64,000 bases of DNA from Micromonospora mirobrigensis (lineage in GTDB: Bacteria; Actinomycetota; Actinomycetes; Mycobacteriales; Micromonosporaceae). The notes under the pieces are model-generated. The model worked only from the letters and a program-made list of their open reading frames with translations. It searched no databases and was not told the origin of the DNA. Every line of letters begins with the position of its first letter. Positions within the stretch are counted from its first letter, which is position 1. Location of the stretch: assembly GCF_900091555.1 (NCBI RefSeq), contig NZ_FMCX01000011.1, positions 62,001 to 126,000 on the forward strand. The letters run 5' to 3'. Below are positions 51,788 to 60,241 of this stretch, one piece after another. The position numbers were made by a program, and so were the translations under genes.

Positions 51788-52954
51788 ATGCGTACGGGTG
51801 TCTGGCTGGTGGGGGCGCGCGGCTCGGTCGCGACCACCAGCATCGTCGGGGCGCTCGCCCTGCGGGCCGGCCTGGCCGCCCCGACCGGCTGCGTCACCGA
51901 GCTGCCCGAGCTGCGGGGCCCCGCCCTGCCGGCCCTCTCCGATCTCGTCCTCGGCGGCCACGACCTGGTCTGCACCCCGCTGACCAAGCGGGCCGAGGCG
52001 CTCGCCGACGCGGGCGTGCTGCCGGCCCGGCTGGTCGCCGCGCTGACCGACGAGCTGACCGGGGTGGAGGACGACCTGCGGCCCGCCCCGACCGGCGGCA
52101 GCCAGGCCGACCGGGCCGCCACCCTGGTCCGCGAGCTGACCGGGTTCCGCGACCGGCACGCGCTGGAACGGCTGGTGGTGGTGAACGTCTCCGCCACCGA
52201 GCCGGTCGCCGTACCGCACCCGGCACACGCCGACCTGGCCGCGCTGCGGGTCGCGCTGGCCGGCCCGGACGACGTGCTGCCGGCCAGCTCGCTGGCCGCG
52301 TACGCGGCGTTCACCGCCGGGGCGGCCTACGTCGACTTCACCCCGTCCACCGGGGCCCGGCTGCCCGCCCTGACCGCGTTGGCCGCCGAGCGGGGCCTGC
52401 CGTACGCGGGGCACGACGGCAAGACCGGGGAGACCCTGGTCAAGTCGGTGCTCGCCCCGATGTTCGCGATGCGGAACCTGGCCGTGCGCTCCTGGTCCGG
52501 GACCAACCTGCTCGGCGGCGGCGACGGCGCCACGCTGGCCGACCCGGCCGCCAACGCGGCCAAGGTGGAGAGCAAGCAGCGGGTGCTGGGCGAGACGCTC
52601 GGCTACGTCCCGCAGGGCCGCACCCGGATCGAGTACGTCGAGGACCTGGGCGACTTCAAGACCGCGTGGGACCTGGTCACCTTCGCCGGCTTCCTGGGCA
52701 CCGGGATGCGGATGGAGTTCACCTGGCACGGCTGCGACTCGGCGTTGGCCGCGCCGCTCGTGCTGGACCTGGCCCGACTGACCGCCGCCGCGCACGCCAC
52801 CGGCCACACCGGCCCCCTGACCGAGCTGGCGTTCTTCTTCAAGGACCCGCTCGGCGCGGCCACCCACTCCCTCGCCGAGCAGTGGATCCGGCTGGGTGAC
52901 TTCGTCAGGGGGCTGCACGCCGCCGCGGGAGGTGCCGATGGGCCGCGTGGCTGA
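51788..52954 (+). CDS. Inositol-3-phosphate synthase-family protein
   Basis: A 388-residue NAD-dependent cyclase-like protein. Rossmann start RTGVWLVGARGSVATTSIVG, then FTPSTGARLPALTALAAERG, YAGHDGKTGETLVKSVLAPM, VRSWSGTNLLGGGDGATLAD and the C-terminal SALAAPLVLDLARL. These are the blocks of inositol-phosphate synthases, which turn glucose 6-phosphate into inositol 3-phosphate through an oxidised intermediate. GAAGGAG precedes the ATG. It heads the Ebo-like operon and overlaps the prenyltransferase gene by 17 nt. It occupies the place where other Ebo clusters, from memory, carry a dehydroquinate-synthase-like EboD; both enzyme types make cyclitol rings. Confidence 0.87.
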   Translation: MRTGVWLVGARGSVATTSIVGALALRAGLAAPTGCVTELPELRGPALPALSDLVLGGHDLVCTPLTKRAEALADAGVLPARLVAALTDELTGVEDDLRPAPTGGSQADRAATLVRELTGFRDRHALERLVVVNVSATEPVAVPHPAHADLAALRVALAGPDDVLPASSLAAYAAFTAGAAYVDFTPSTGARLPALTALAAERGLPYAGHDGKTGETLVKSVLAPMFAMRNLAVRSWSGTNLLGGGDGATLADPAANAAKVESKQRVLGETLGYVPQGRTRIEYVEDLGDFKTAWDLVTFAGFLGTGMRMEFTWHGCDSALAAPLVLDLARLTAAAHATGHTGPLTELAFFFKDPLGAATHSLAEQWIRLGDFVRGLHAAAGGADGPRG

Positions 52955-53783
52955 CCTGGTGGAGCTGGTCCGGGCGCCGGCCGGGCTCTCCGTACCCGGG
53001 GACGTGCTGGCCGGGGCGGCGGCGGCCGGGACGCTGGACCGGCGCACGCCCGCCCTGGCCGGCGCGTCGGTGCTGCTCTACTGGGGTGGGATGGCCGCCA
53101 ACGACTGGGCCGACCGGCGGCTGGACGCGGTGGAGCGGCCGGAGCGGCCCATCCCGAGCGGCCGGATCCGTCCCGCGACGGCGGTCGGGATCGCCGCCGG
53201 GCTCACCGCCGCCGGGGTGGCGCTCGCCGCCGCCGCGGGCGGCCGGCGGGCCGCCGCCGTCGCGGTGCCGCTCGCGGCGACCGTCTGGGGCTACGACCTC
53301 GTCGCCAAGAACACCGCCGCCGGCCCGGTGGTGATGGCCGCCTGTCGGGGGCTGGACGTGCTGCTCGGCGCGACCGGCGGCCGGCTGCGCCGGGCGGTGC
53401 CGGCGGCGTTGACCGTGGCCGCGCACACCTGGACCGTCACCGAGCTGTCCCGCCGCGAGGTGAGCGGCGCCGACCGGCGGTTGCCCCGGGTGACCCTGGC
53501 CGGCACCGCGCTGGTGGCCGCCGCCGCGGTCGGCCCGGCCGCCGCCCCGGTGCCCGCGCTGCTCGCCGCCGGCTACGCCACCCGCTACGGCGGCGCCCAG
53601 GCCCGGGTGCTCGCCGACCCGTCCCCGGGCCGGGTCCGCGCCGCCGTGGGCGCCGGCATCACCGGGCTGCCCGCGTTGCAGGGCGCGCTGACCGCCCGGG
53701 CCGGCGCCGGGCTGCTCGGGCTGGCGGTAGCGGCGGCGGCCCCGCTGGGCCGCCGGCTGGCCCGACTGGTGTCCCCGACATGA
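52938..53783 (+). CDS. eboC: UbiA-type prenyltransferase, EboC-like
   Basis: A 281-residue membrane protein with about eight Ala/Gly-rich helices. The prenyl-diphosphate/metal motif is NDWADRRLDAVERPERPIPS (residues 55-74), giving the first Asp-rich motif and the UbiA RPIPSG signature. The second Asp-rich motif is not obvious, as I recall for EboC-type members, so activity could be altered. GGGAGG lies 5 nt before the ATG. It overlaps the synthase gene by 17 nt and the isomerase gene by 4 nt. Expected to join a prenyl chain to a polar acceptor inside the membrane. Confidence 0.85.
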   Translation: MGRVADLVELVRAPAGLSVPGDVLAGAAAAGTLDRRTPALAGASVLLYWGGMAANDWADRRLDAVERPERPIPSGRIRPATAVGIAAGLTAAGVALAAAAGGRRAAAVAVPLAATVWGYDLVAKNTAAGPVVMAACRGLDVLLGATGGRLRRAVPAALTVAAHTWTVTELSRREVSGADRRLPRVTLAGTALVAAAAVGPAAAPVPALLAAGYATRYGGAQARVLADPSPGRVRAAVGAGITGLPALQGALTARAGAGLLGLAVAAAAPLGRRLARLVSPT

Positions 53784-54778
53784 CCGCCCCCGCCCCGCTC
53801 GACCCGACGGCGCTGCGCCTCGGGTACGGCACCAACGGCTTCGCCAACCACCGGCTCGACGACGCCCTCGCCGTCCTGGCCGACCTGGGCTACCAGGGGG
53901 TGGCGCTGACCCTGGACCACGACCACCTGGACCCGTTCGCGCCCGGGCTGGCCGCCCGGGTGGCCGCCGTCCGCCGCCGGCTGGACGCCCTCGGGCTGGC
54001 CGTGGTGATCGAGACCGGCGCCCGCTACCTGCTCGACCCGTGGCGCAAGCACGCGCCCACCCTGCTGCACGACGACCCGGCGCTGCGGATCGATTTCCTC
54101 CGCCGGGCGGTGGCGGTCGGCGCCGACCTGGGCGCCGAGGCGGCCTCGTTCTGGGCCGGGGTACGCCCCGACGGGGTGGAGCCCGACGTGGCCTGGGACC
54201 GGCTGGTGGCCGGCTGCGCCACCGTCTGCGACGCCGCCACGGCGGCCGGGGTGACGCTGGGCTTCGAACCGGAACCGGGGATGCTGGTCGAGGACATCGC
54301 CGGCTGGCGCCGGCTGCACGCCGCCCTCGGCGCGCCCCCGGTGTTCGGCCTCACCCTCGACATCGGACACTGCCGCTGCCTGGAACCGGCCCCCGTGCCC
54401 GACTGCGTACGCCAGGTGGCCGGGCACCTGGTCAACGTGCAGATCGACGACATGCGCCGGGGCGTGCACGAGCACCTGGAGTTCGGCACCGGCGAGATCG
54501 ACTTTCCGCCGGTGCTGGCGGCGCTGGCCGAGGTCGGCTACCGCGGCCTGGTCGCCGTGGAACTGCCCCGGCACTCGCACGCCGCCCCGACGGTTGCCGC
54601 CGCGTCGCTGGACTTCCTGCGCACCGCCGCCCGGGCCGCGTCGCCGCGACCGGACCGGCCGGGCGCGGCGCCCGCGCCGGAGGTACCTGACGTGACCCCT
54701 TTGCTCTGCTGCGGCGGAGGCGACACTTCCGGGCTCGCACCGTCGCGTGGGGCGCAGCAGAGCAAAGGGGGTGGCTGA
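53780..54778 (+). CDS. TIM-barrel sugar-phosphate isomerase/epimerase-like protein
   Basis: A 332-residue protein of the xylose-isomerase-like TIM barrel (AP_endonuc_2) family. Blocks: LRLGYGTNGFANHRLDDALA, VIETGARYLLDPWRKH, VTLGFEPEPGMLVEDIAGW, FGLTLDIGHCRCLEP and RGLVAVELPRHSH, with the Glu/Asp/His metal ligands of the fold. It resembles EboE downstream (shared LGY-TN and GFEPEPG blocks). The last 27 codons lie in a 75-nt inverted-repeat element and are probably not part of the ancestral protein. ATGA overlap with eboC. Confidence 0.85.
   Translation: MTAPAPLDPTALRLGYGTNGFANHRLDDALAVLADLGYQGVALTLDHDHLDPFAPGLAARVAAVRRRLDALGLAVVIETGARYLLDPWRKHAPTLLHDDPALRIDFLRRAVAVGADLGAEAASFWAGVRPDGVEPDVAWDRLVAGCATVCDAATAAGVTLGFEPEPGMLVEDIAGWRRLHAALGAPPVFGLTLDIGHCRCLEPAPVPDCVRQVAGHLVNVQIDDMRRGVHEHLEFGTGEIDFPPVLAALAEVGYRGLVAVELPRHSHAAPTVAAASLDFLRTAARAASPRPDRPGAAPAPEVPDVTPLLCCGGGDTSGLAPSRGAQQSKGGG
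54696..54770. repeat. 75-nt element with 18-bp inverted repeats at the end of the isomerase gene
   Basis: CCCCTTTGCTCTGCTGCG (54696-54713) and its exact complement (54753-54770) flank 39 nt. The element includes the last codons and ends 5 nt before the stop of the isomerase gene. It can fold into a strong hairpin, so it may end or reduce transcription before eboA. It looks like an inserted REP-type repeat. Confidence 0.8.
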
Positions 54779-54851
54779 GCACGACCAGCGGCCGGCCCGG
54801 CCCGGGCCGGCCACCTCCGGACACGACATCCGCGCTTGGGGAGGCAACGGT

Positions 54852-55469
54852 ATGGAACCGGAACGACTGCGGGCCGCGCTCGACGGCGTACCCGGTCCGG
54901 AGTGGCTGGACGAGGCGCTGCGCCGCGTCGCGGCCGAACCGACGACGATCGCGCGGCACTTCGCCGCCGCCGGCCGACACTGCGGCCGGGCCGAGCTGCC
55001 CGACCCGCCCGGCTGGACCGCCGACGAGGCGGCCCGGGTGCTGCTGCTGACCGCGCTGCCCGCCGGCCACGCCGACGCGGCGACCGCCCTCTACCGGCAC
55101 GGCGACGCCGCCGAGAAGCAGGCCGTGCTGCGCGCCCTGCCGCTGCTGCCGGTCGGCGCGGCCGGCGTGCCGCTGCTGCACGACGCGCTGCGCACCAACG
55201 ACACCAGGCTGGTCGCCGCCGCGCTCGGCCCCTACGCGGGCCACCTGGACCAGGCGGCCTGGCGGCAGGGGGTGCTCAAGTGCGTCTTCATGGGCGTCCC
55301 GCTGGCCGCCGTCGCCGACCTCGACGAGCGCGCCGACGGCGAGCTGGCCACCATGCTGGCCGGCCTGGCCGCCGAACGCGCCGCCGCCGGCCGCCCGATG
55401 CCCGCCGACGCCACCGACCTGCTCGACCGGCTCGCCAGCACCGACCAGCTCAGCCCGACGGAGGCGTGA
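54852..55469 (+). CDS. eboA: EboA-domain protein
   Basis: A 205-residue soluble protein of the EboA family. N-terminal PEWLDEALRRVAAEP and the family block TNDTRLVAAALGPYAGHLDQ followed by AWRQGVLKCVFMGVPLAAVA are the parts I recall as diagnostic. The fold is predicted all-helical, like a HEAT/armadillo segment. Biochemical function is unknown; it is required for metabolite export in the scytonemin Ebo system. GGGGAGG lies 7 nt before the ATG. The stop shares a base with the eboB ATG. Confidence 0.9.
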   Translation: MEPERLRAALDGVPGPEWLDEALRRVAAEPTTIARHFAAAGRHCGRAELPDPPGWTADEAARVLLLTALPAGHADAATALYRHGDAAEKQAVLRALPLLPVGAAGVPLLHDALRTNDTRLVAAALGPYAGHLDQAAWRQGVLKCVFMGVPLAAVADLDERADGELATMLAGLAAERAAAGRPMPADATDLLDRLASTDQLSPTEA

Positions 55470-56323
55470 TGCGCATCTTCGACCCGCACATCCACATGAC
55501 CTCGCGGACCACCGACGACTACGAGCGGATGGCCGCCGCCGGCGTACGCGCCGTGGTGGAGCCGGCGTTCTGGCTCGGCCAGCCCCGCACCGGGCCGGAG
55601 AGCTTCGCCGACTACTTCGACTCGCTGATCGGCTGGGAGCCGTTCCGGGCCGGCCAGTTCGGCGTCCGGCACCACGCCACCATCGCGCTCAACCCGAAGG
55701 AGGCCAACGACCCGCGCTGCCGACCGGTGCTCGACCTGCTGCCCCGCTGGCTGGACAAGGACGGCGTGGTCGCGGTCGGCGAGATCGGCTACGACTCGAT
55801 GACCCCGGCCGAGGACGAGGCGTTCGCCGCGCAGCTCGCCCTCGCCGTCGCCCACGACCTGCCGGCGCTGGTGCACAGCCCACACCGGGACAAGGCGCGC
55901 GGCGTGCAGCGCAGCCTCGCCGTGGTCGCCGAGTCCGGCATCGACCCCGGCCGGGTGGTGATCGACCACCTCAACGAGGTGACCGTGAAGCTGGTCCGGG
56001 ACACCGGCGTCTGGCTCGGCTTCTCCATCTATCCCGACACCAAGATGTCCCCGCCACGGATGGTGGAGCTGCTCAGGGCGTACGGCACCGAGCGGATGCT
56101 GGTGAACTCGGCCGCCGACTGGGGGCGGTCCGACCCGCTGCTCACCCGGGCCACCGGGGAGGCGATGCTCGCCGCCGGCTTCACCGACGACGACGTCGAC
56201 CGGGTGCTCTGGCGCAACCCGGTGGAGTTCTACGGGCAGTCCGGTCGGCTGGAGCTGACCGACCTGGACGTCACCGCCGTGGACCCGACGACCGGCAACT
56301 CGATCCTGCGCGGGGGTGAGTGA
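55469..56323 (+). CDS. eboB: TatD-family metal-dependent hydrolase, EboB
   Basis: A 284-residue amidohydrolase-fold protein. His7-x-His9 in FDPHIHM is the first metal pair; other ligands appear in VAVGEIGYDSM (Glu), PALVHSPHRDKA (His), VVIDHLNEVT (His) and LVNSAADWGRSD (Asp). TatD proteins hydrolyse phosphodiester or related bonds; within Ebo clusters the substrate is unknown. ATG overlaps eboA by one base, and its stop overlaps the eboE start. Confidence 0.9.
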   Translation: MRIFDPHIHMTSRTTDDYERMAAAGVRAVVEPAFWLGQPRTGPESFADYFDSLIGWEPFRAGQFGVRHHATIALNPKEANDPRCRPVLDLLPRWLDKDGVVAVGEIGYDSMTPAEDEAFAAQLALAVAHDLPALVHSPHRDKARGVQRSLAVVAESGIDPGRVVIDHLNEVTVKLVRDTGVWLGFSIYPDTKMSPPRMVELLRAYGTERMLVNSAADWGRSDPLLTRATGEAMLAAGFTDDDVDRVLWRNPVEFYGQSGRLELTDLDVTAVDPTTGNSILRGGE

Positions 56324-57525
56324 TGCGGCTGCGGCACGCCGACGGCAGCACCGTGCACCTCGGCTACTGCACCAACGTCCACCCGGCCGAGGACCTGGCC
56401 GGCGTCCTCGCCCAGCTCGACGCGTACGCGCTGCCGGTGCGGGAACACCTCGGCGCCGACCTGCTCGGGCTGGGCCTCTGGCTGGCCGCGCCGGTCGCCG
56501 CCGAGCTGGCCGCCGACCCGGCCCTGACCCGCCGGCTGCGCGCCGAGCTGACCGCACGCGGGCTGGAGGTGGTCACCCTCAACGGCTTCCCGTACGCGGC
56601 GTTCCAGGCCCCGGTGGTCAAGGGCGACGTCTACCACCCGGACTGGACCACCAGCGACCGACTCGCGTACACCCTGCACCTGGCGAGGATCCTGGCCGAC
56701 CTGCTGCCCGACGACGCCGCCCGGGGCTCGATCTCCACCCTGCCGCTGGCCTGGCGCGACCCGTGGGACCCCCGGCGGGCCGACGCCGCCCGGCGCCGGC
56801 TGGACCAGCTCGCCGACGGGCTGGCCACTGTGGAACGGGAGACCGGCCGGACCGTCCGGGTCGGCTTCGAACCCGAACCGGGCTGCGTGGTGGAGTCCAC
56901 CGGGCAGGCCGGCGGGCTGCTCGCCGGCGTGGACGTCGAGCGGCTCGGGATCTGCCTCGACCTGGCCCACCTGGCCTGCGCCTGGGAGGAGCCGGCCGCC
57001 GCGCTGGACCGGCTGCGGGCCGCCGGGCTGCCGGTGGTCAAGGTGCAGGTCTCCGCCGCCGTGGAGGCCGCCGACCCGCAGGCCGCCCGGGGGGCGCTGC
57101 ACCGCTGGGTGGAACCCCGCTTCCTGCACCAGACCCGCTCCGCCGGGTGCGCCGGCGGCGTCGACCCGGCCGACCCGGCGTACGCCGCCGACGACCTGGA
57201 CGAGGCGCTGGAGCGGCGGCTGCCCGGGGCGTGGCGGGTGCACTACCACGTGCCGTTGCACGCGCCGCCCGAGGAGCCGTTGACCTCCACCGTGCCGGTG
57301 CTGCGGGCCGCCCTGGCCGAACTCTTCGCCGGTCCCGCCGCCGGCTGCGACCACCTCGACGTCGAGACGTACACCTGGGGGGTGCTGCCCGTGCAGCGAC
57401 GACCGCGCACCGACGCGGAGCTGGCCGGCGGGATCGCCGCCGAGCTGGCCTTCGCCCGCGACGAGCTGGTCGCCGTCGGCCTGACCCCCGCCGCGGTGCC
57501 GGCCGGATCGGGGGTACGCCGATGA
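56323..57525 (+). CDS. eboE: Metabolite traffic protein EboE (TIM barrel)
   Basis: A 400-residue xylose-isomerase-like TIM-barrel protein. Blocks: VHLGYCTNVHPAEDLAGVL, LNGFPYAAFQAPVVKGDVYH, VRVGFEPEPGCVVESTGQAG, LGICLDLAHLACAWEEP and HVPLHAPPEEPL, plus the C-terminal HLDVETYTWGVLP typical of EboE. The ATG at 56323 is preferred over a GTG one codon earlier, with GGGGGTGA upstream. It overlaps eboB and eboF. It is related to the gene at 53780, so the operon carries two such barrels. Confidence 0.9.
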   Translation: MRLRHADGSTVHLGYCTNVHPAEDLAGVLAQLDAYALPVREHLGADLLGLGLWLAAPVAAELAADPALTRRLRAELTARGLEVVTLNGFPYAAFQAPVVKGDVYHPDWTTSDRLAYTLHLARILADLLPDDAARGSISTLPLAWRDPWDPRRADAARRRLDQLADGLATVERETGRTVRVGFEPEPGCVVESTGQAGGLLAGVDVERLGICLDLAHLACAWEEPAAALDRLRAAGLPVVKVQVSAAVEAADPQAARGALHRWVEPRFLHQTRSAGCAGGVDPADPAYAADDLDEALERRLPGAWRVHYHVPLHAPPEEPLTSTVPVLRAALAELFAGPAAGCDHLDVETYTWGVLPVQRRPRTDAELAGGIAAELAFARDELVAVGLTPAAVPAGSGVRR

Positions 57526-58916
57526 GCCGCCCGGTCGTGGTGCTGAACGTGGTCGGGTTGACCCCGCGCCTGCTGGCCCACATGCCCCGGCTGCGGGCGG
57601 TCGCCGACGGCGGGTTCACCGCCGAGCTGGGCACCGTGCTGCCCGCGGTCACCTGTTCCGCGCAGGCCACCTTCCTCACCGGTGAGCTGCCCAAGGAGCA
57701 CGGCATCGTCGGCAACGGCTGGTACTTCCGCGACCTGGGCGAGGTGCTGCTGTGGCGGCAGCACCACGCGCTGATGGGCGGTGAGAAGGTGTGGCAGGCG
57801 GCCCGCCGGCAGCGTCCCGACTGGACGGTGGCCAACGTCTGCTGGTGGTACGCGATGGGCGCCGACGTGGACTGGACGGTCACCCCGCGCCCGGTCTACC
57901 ACGCCGACGGGCGCAAGGACCCGGACTGCTACACCGACCCGCCGGAGCTGCACGACGAGCTGACCGGCAAGCTCGGCACCTTCCCGCTCTTCACCTACTG
58001 GGGGCCGGGCGCGGGGATCGCCTCGTCGCGGTGGATCGCCCGCGCCGCCGAGCAGATCATGGCGGAGAAGAACCCTGACCTGACCCTGGTCTACCTGCCG
58101 CACCTGGACTACGACCTGCAACGCTTCGGGCCGTCCGCGCCGCAGGCGGCCAGGGCGGCGGCCGAGCTGGACGGGGTGCTCGGGCCGCTGCTGGACGCCG
58201 CCCGCAGACGGGACGCCACGGTGGTGGTGCTCTCCGAGTACGGCATCACCGACGTCTCGCGGCCGGTCGACGTGAACCGGGCGCTGCGCGCCGAGGGACT
58301 GCTGCGGGTGCACACCCAGCAGGGCATGGAGTACCTGGACCCGTGGGTCTCCCGGGCCTTCGCCGTCGCCGACCACCAGGTCGCCCACGTGTACGTGAAG
58401 GACCCGGCCGACCTGCCGACGGTGGCGAAGCTCTGCGCCGGGCTGCCCGGGGTGGCCGAGGTGCTCGACGCCGAGGGCCGGGCGGCGTACGGGCTGGACC
58501 ACGACCGCGCCGGTGACCTGGTGCTGGTCGCCGAGCCGGACGCCTGGTTCACGTACTACTACTGGCTGGACGACGCCCGCGCCCCGGACTTCGCCCGCCT
58601 CGTCGAGATCCACCGCAAGCCCGGTTACGACCCGGCGGAGCTCTTCTTCGACCCGGCCGCGCCGGGGGCCGCGAAACGCCGGGCGGCGGTGGCGCTGGCC
58701 CGCAAGAAACTCGGGATGCGGTACCTGATGAGCGTGGTCGGGCTGGACGCCGGCGCGCGGGCGGTCCGCGGTTCGCACGGCCGGCTGCCGGAGGACCCGG
58801 CGGACGGGCCGGTGCTGCTCTGCTCGGATGCGTCGGCGGCCCGCGAGCGGGTCCCCGCAACCGGGGTGAAGGGGCTGCTGCTGGAGCTGGCCGGCCTGCG
58901 CCCGGAGGGCCCGTGA
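57522..58916 (+). CDS. eboF: Nucleotide pyrophosphatase/phosphodiesterase-like protein, EboF
   Basis: A 464-residue alkaline-phosphatase-superfamily protein. The nucleophile is probably Thr44 in LPAVTCSAQATFLTGELPKE, and the metal ligands are in LTLVYLPHLDYDLQRFGP (Asp/His), VVVLSEYGITDV and RGSHGRLP (His). It would remove phosphate or cut a phosphodiester, for example from an isoprenoid- or cyclitol-linked intermediate. No signal peptide is visible, so cytoplasmic location is likely. ATGA overlap with eboE; GTGA overlap with the next gene. Confidence 0.88.
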   Translation: MSRPVVVLNVVGLTPRLLAHMPRLRAVADGGFTAELGTVLPAVTCSAQATFLTGELPKEHGIVGNGWYFRDLGEVLLWRQHHALMGGEKVWQAARRQRPDWTVANVCWWYAMGADVDWTVTPRPVYHADGRKDPDCYTDPPELHDELTGKLGTFPLFTYWGPGAGIASSRWIARAAEQIMAEKNPDLTLVYLPHLDYDLQRFGPSAPQAARAAAELDGVLGPLLDAARRRDATVVVLSEYGITDVSRPVDVNRALRAEGLLRVHTQQGMEYLDPWVSRAFAVADHQVAHVYVKDPADLPTVAKLCAGLPGVAEVLDAEGRAAYGLDHDRAGDLVLVAEPDAWFTYYYWLDDARAPDFARLVEIHRKPGYDPAELFFDPAAPGAAKRRAAVALARKKLGMRYLMSVVGLDAGARAVRGSHGRLPEDPADGPVLLCSDASAARERVPATGVKGLLLELAGLRPEGP

Positions 58917-59980
58917 CGGTGACCGTCGCCCCGGCCGACGCCGCGCGGCTGCGGGCCCGGTTCGACGCGGAACTCGCGGCGTTCCTGGACCGGCAGGGCG
59001 TGCAGTGGCCGGACGGGGCGCCCCGGGGCGTGTTCACCGCGCTGCACCGGTTCGTCCTGGCCGGCGGCAAGCGGCTGCGCCCGATGTTCTGCTACTGGGG
59101 CTGGCGGGGCGCCGGTGGGGGCGACGGCACCCCGATCGTGGTCGCGGCGGCGGCGCTGGAGCTGTTCCACGCGTTCGCGCTGATCCACGACGACATCCTG
59201 GACGGCAGCGACCGCCGCCGGGGTGAGCCCTCGGTGCACCGGCTCTTCGCCGACCTGCACGCCCGCTCGTCCTGGCGGGGCGACCCGGAGGCGTACGGGC
59301 GCAACACCGCCCTGCTCTGCGGGGACCTCTGCGCGGCCTGGTCGGACCAGATGTTCCACGAGTGCGGGCTGAGCACCGCCGAGGTGCACCGGGGGTACGG
59401 CTGGTTCGCGTTGATGCGTACCGAGGTGATCGCGGGGGAGTACCTGGACCTGGTCTCCGGGGTGGGGGACGGCTCGGTGGCCAGCGCGCTGACGGTGATC
59501 CGGATGAAGGCGGCCCGCTACACGGTGACCCGGCCGTTGCAGATCGGGGCGGCGCTGGCCGGCGCGGAGCGGTCCCTGCTGGACGCGCTGGTCGAGTTCG
59601 GTGACCCGCTGGGCGACGCGTTCCAGCTCCGCGACGACGTGCTGGGGGTCTTCGGTGATCCGGCGGTGACCGGCAAGTCCGTCCTGGACGACCTGCGGGA
59701 GGGCAAGCCGACGGTGATGATGGCGCTGGCCCGGGGCGCCGCCGACCGGGTGCAGGCGGCCCGGCTGCGGGAGCTGTTCGGCAACGCGGAGTTGGACGCC
59801 GAGGGCGCGGCCGAGCTGCGCAGGATCATCGAGGCGACCGGGGCCCGGGAGCGGATCGAGCGGATGATCCGGGTCCGGGCCGAGGCCGCCCGGGGGGCGT
59901 TGGAGCGGCTGCCGCTGGCCGCTCCGGCCCGGGCCGCCCTCGCCGGCCTGGCCGCCCAGGCCGTCGACCGCACCGGCTGA
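58913..59980 (+). CDS. (All-E) polyprenyl diphosphate synthase
   Basis: A 355-residue isoprenyl diphosphate synthase. First Asp-rich motif DDILDGSDRRRG begins at Asp93, substrate Lys/Arg in GGKRLRPMF, second Asp-rich motif DDVLGVFGD starts at Asp241, with KSVLDDLREGKPTVMM after it. It makes a trans-polyprenyl diphosphate from IPP and an allylic primer; chain length cannot be judged here. GTG overlaps the eboF stop. As the last gene of the operon it supplies the likely prenyl donor for EboC. Confidence 0.92.
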   Translation: MTVTVAPADAARLRARFDAELAAFLDRQGVQWPDGAPRGVFTALHRFVLAGGKRLRPMFCYWGWRGAGGGDGTPIVVAAAALELFHAFALIHDDILDGSDRRRGEPSVHRLFADLHARSSWRGDPEAYGRNTALLCGDLCAAWSDQMFHECGLSTAEVHRGYGWFALMRTEVIAGEYLDLVSGVGDGSVASALTVIRMKAARYTVTRPLQIGAALAGAERSLLDALVEFGDPLGDAFQLRDDVLGVFGDPAVTGKSVLDDLREGKPTVMMALARGAADRVQAARLRELFGNAELDAEGAAELRRIIEATGARERIERMIRVRAEAARGALERLPLAAPARAALAGLAAQAVDRTG

Positions 59981-60241
59981 TGCGCCCGCGCGCCTCGGCG
60001 CGGTCCCGCGACCGGCCGGTGACTTTCAGCAGAACGAGCAGAAGTTCAGGCCGGTCCTTCAGAAGGCATGGACTCCGGGATTGAGAACCGTTAATGTCGT
60101 CGCCATCACGAAGATGTTTCGTCGAGGTGAGCCGGCGGCGCGGTGACCCTCTACACGTGATCCGTGACCCCACCCCGCAACGGCATCCGGCGCGACGGCG
60201 CGCGCCCCGCCCTGGCAGCTCCGTCAGGAAGGGACAGCTCG
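59981..60241. other. Promoter region of the sugar dehydrogenase gene
   Basis: 260 bp without a gene. CCTTCAGAAGG (60056-60066) is an odd palindrome and TTTCAGCAGAAC (60023-60034) is similar; they may be regulator half-sites. The AT-richer TTGAGAACCGTTAATGTCGT part (60080-60100) probably contains the promoter. Confidence 0.45.
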
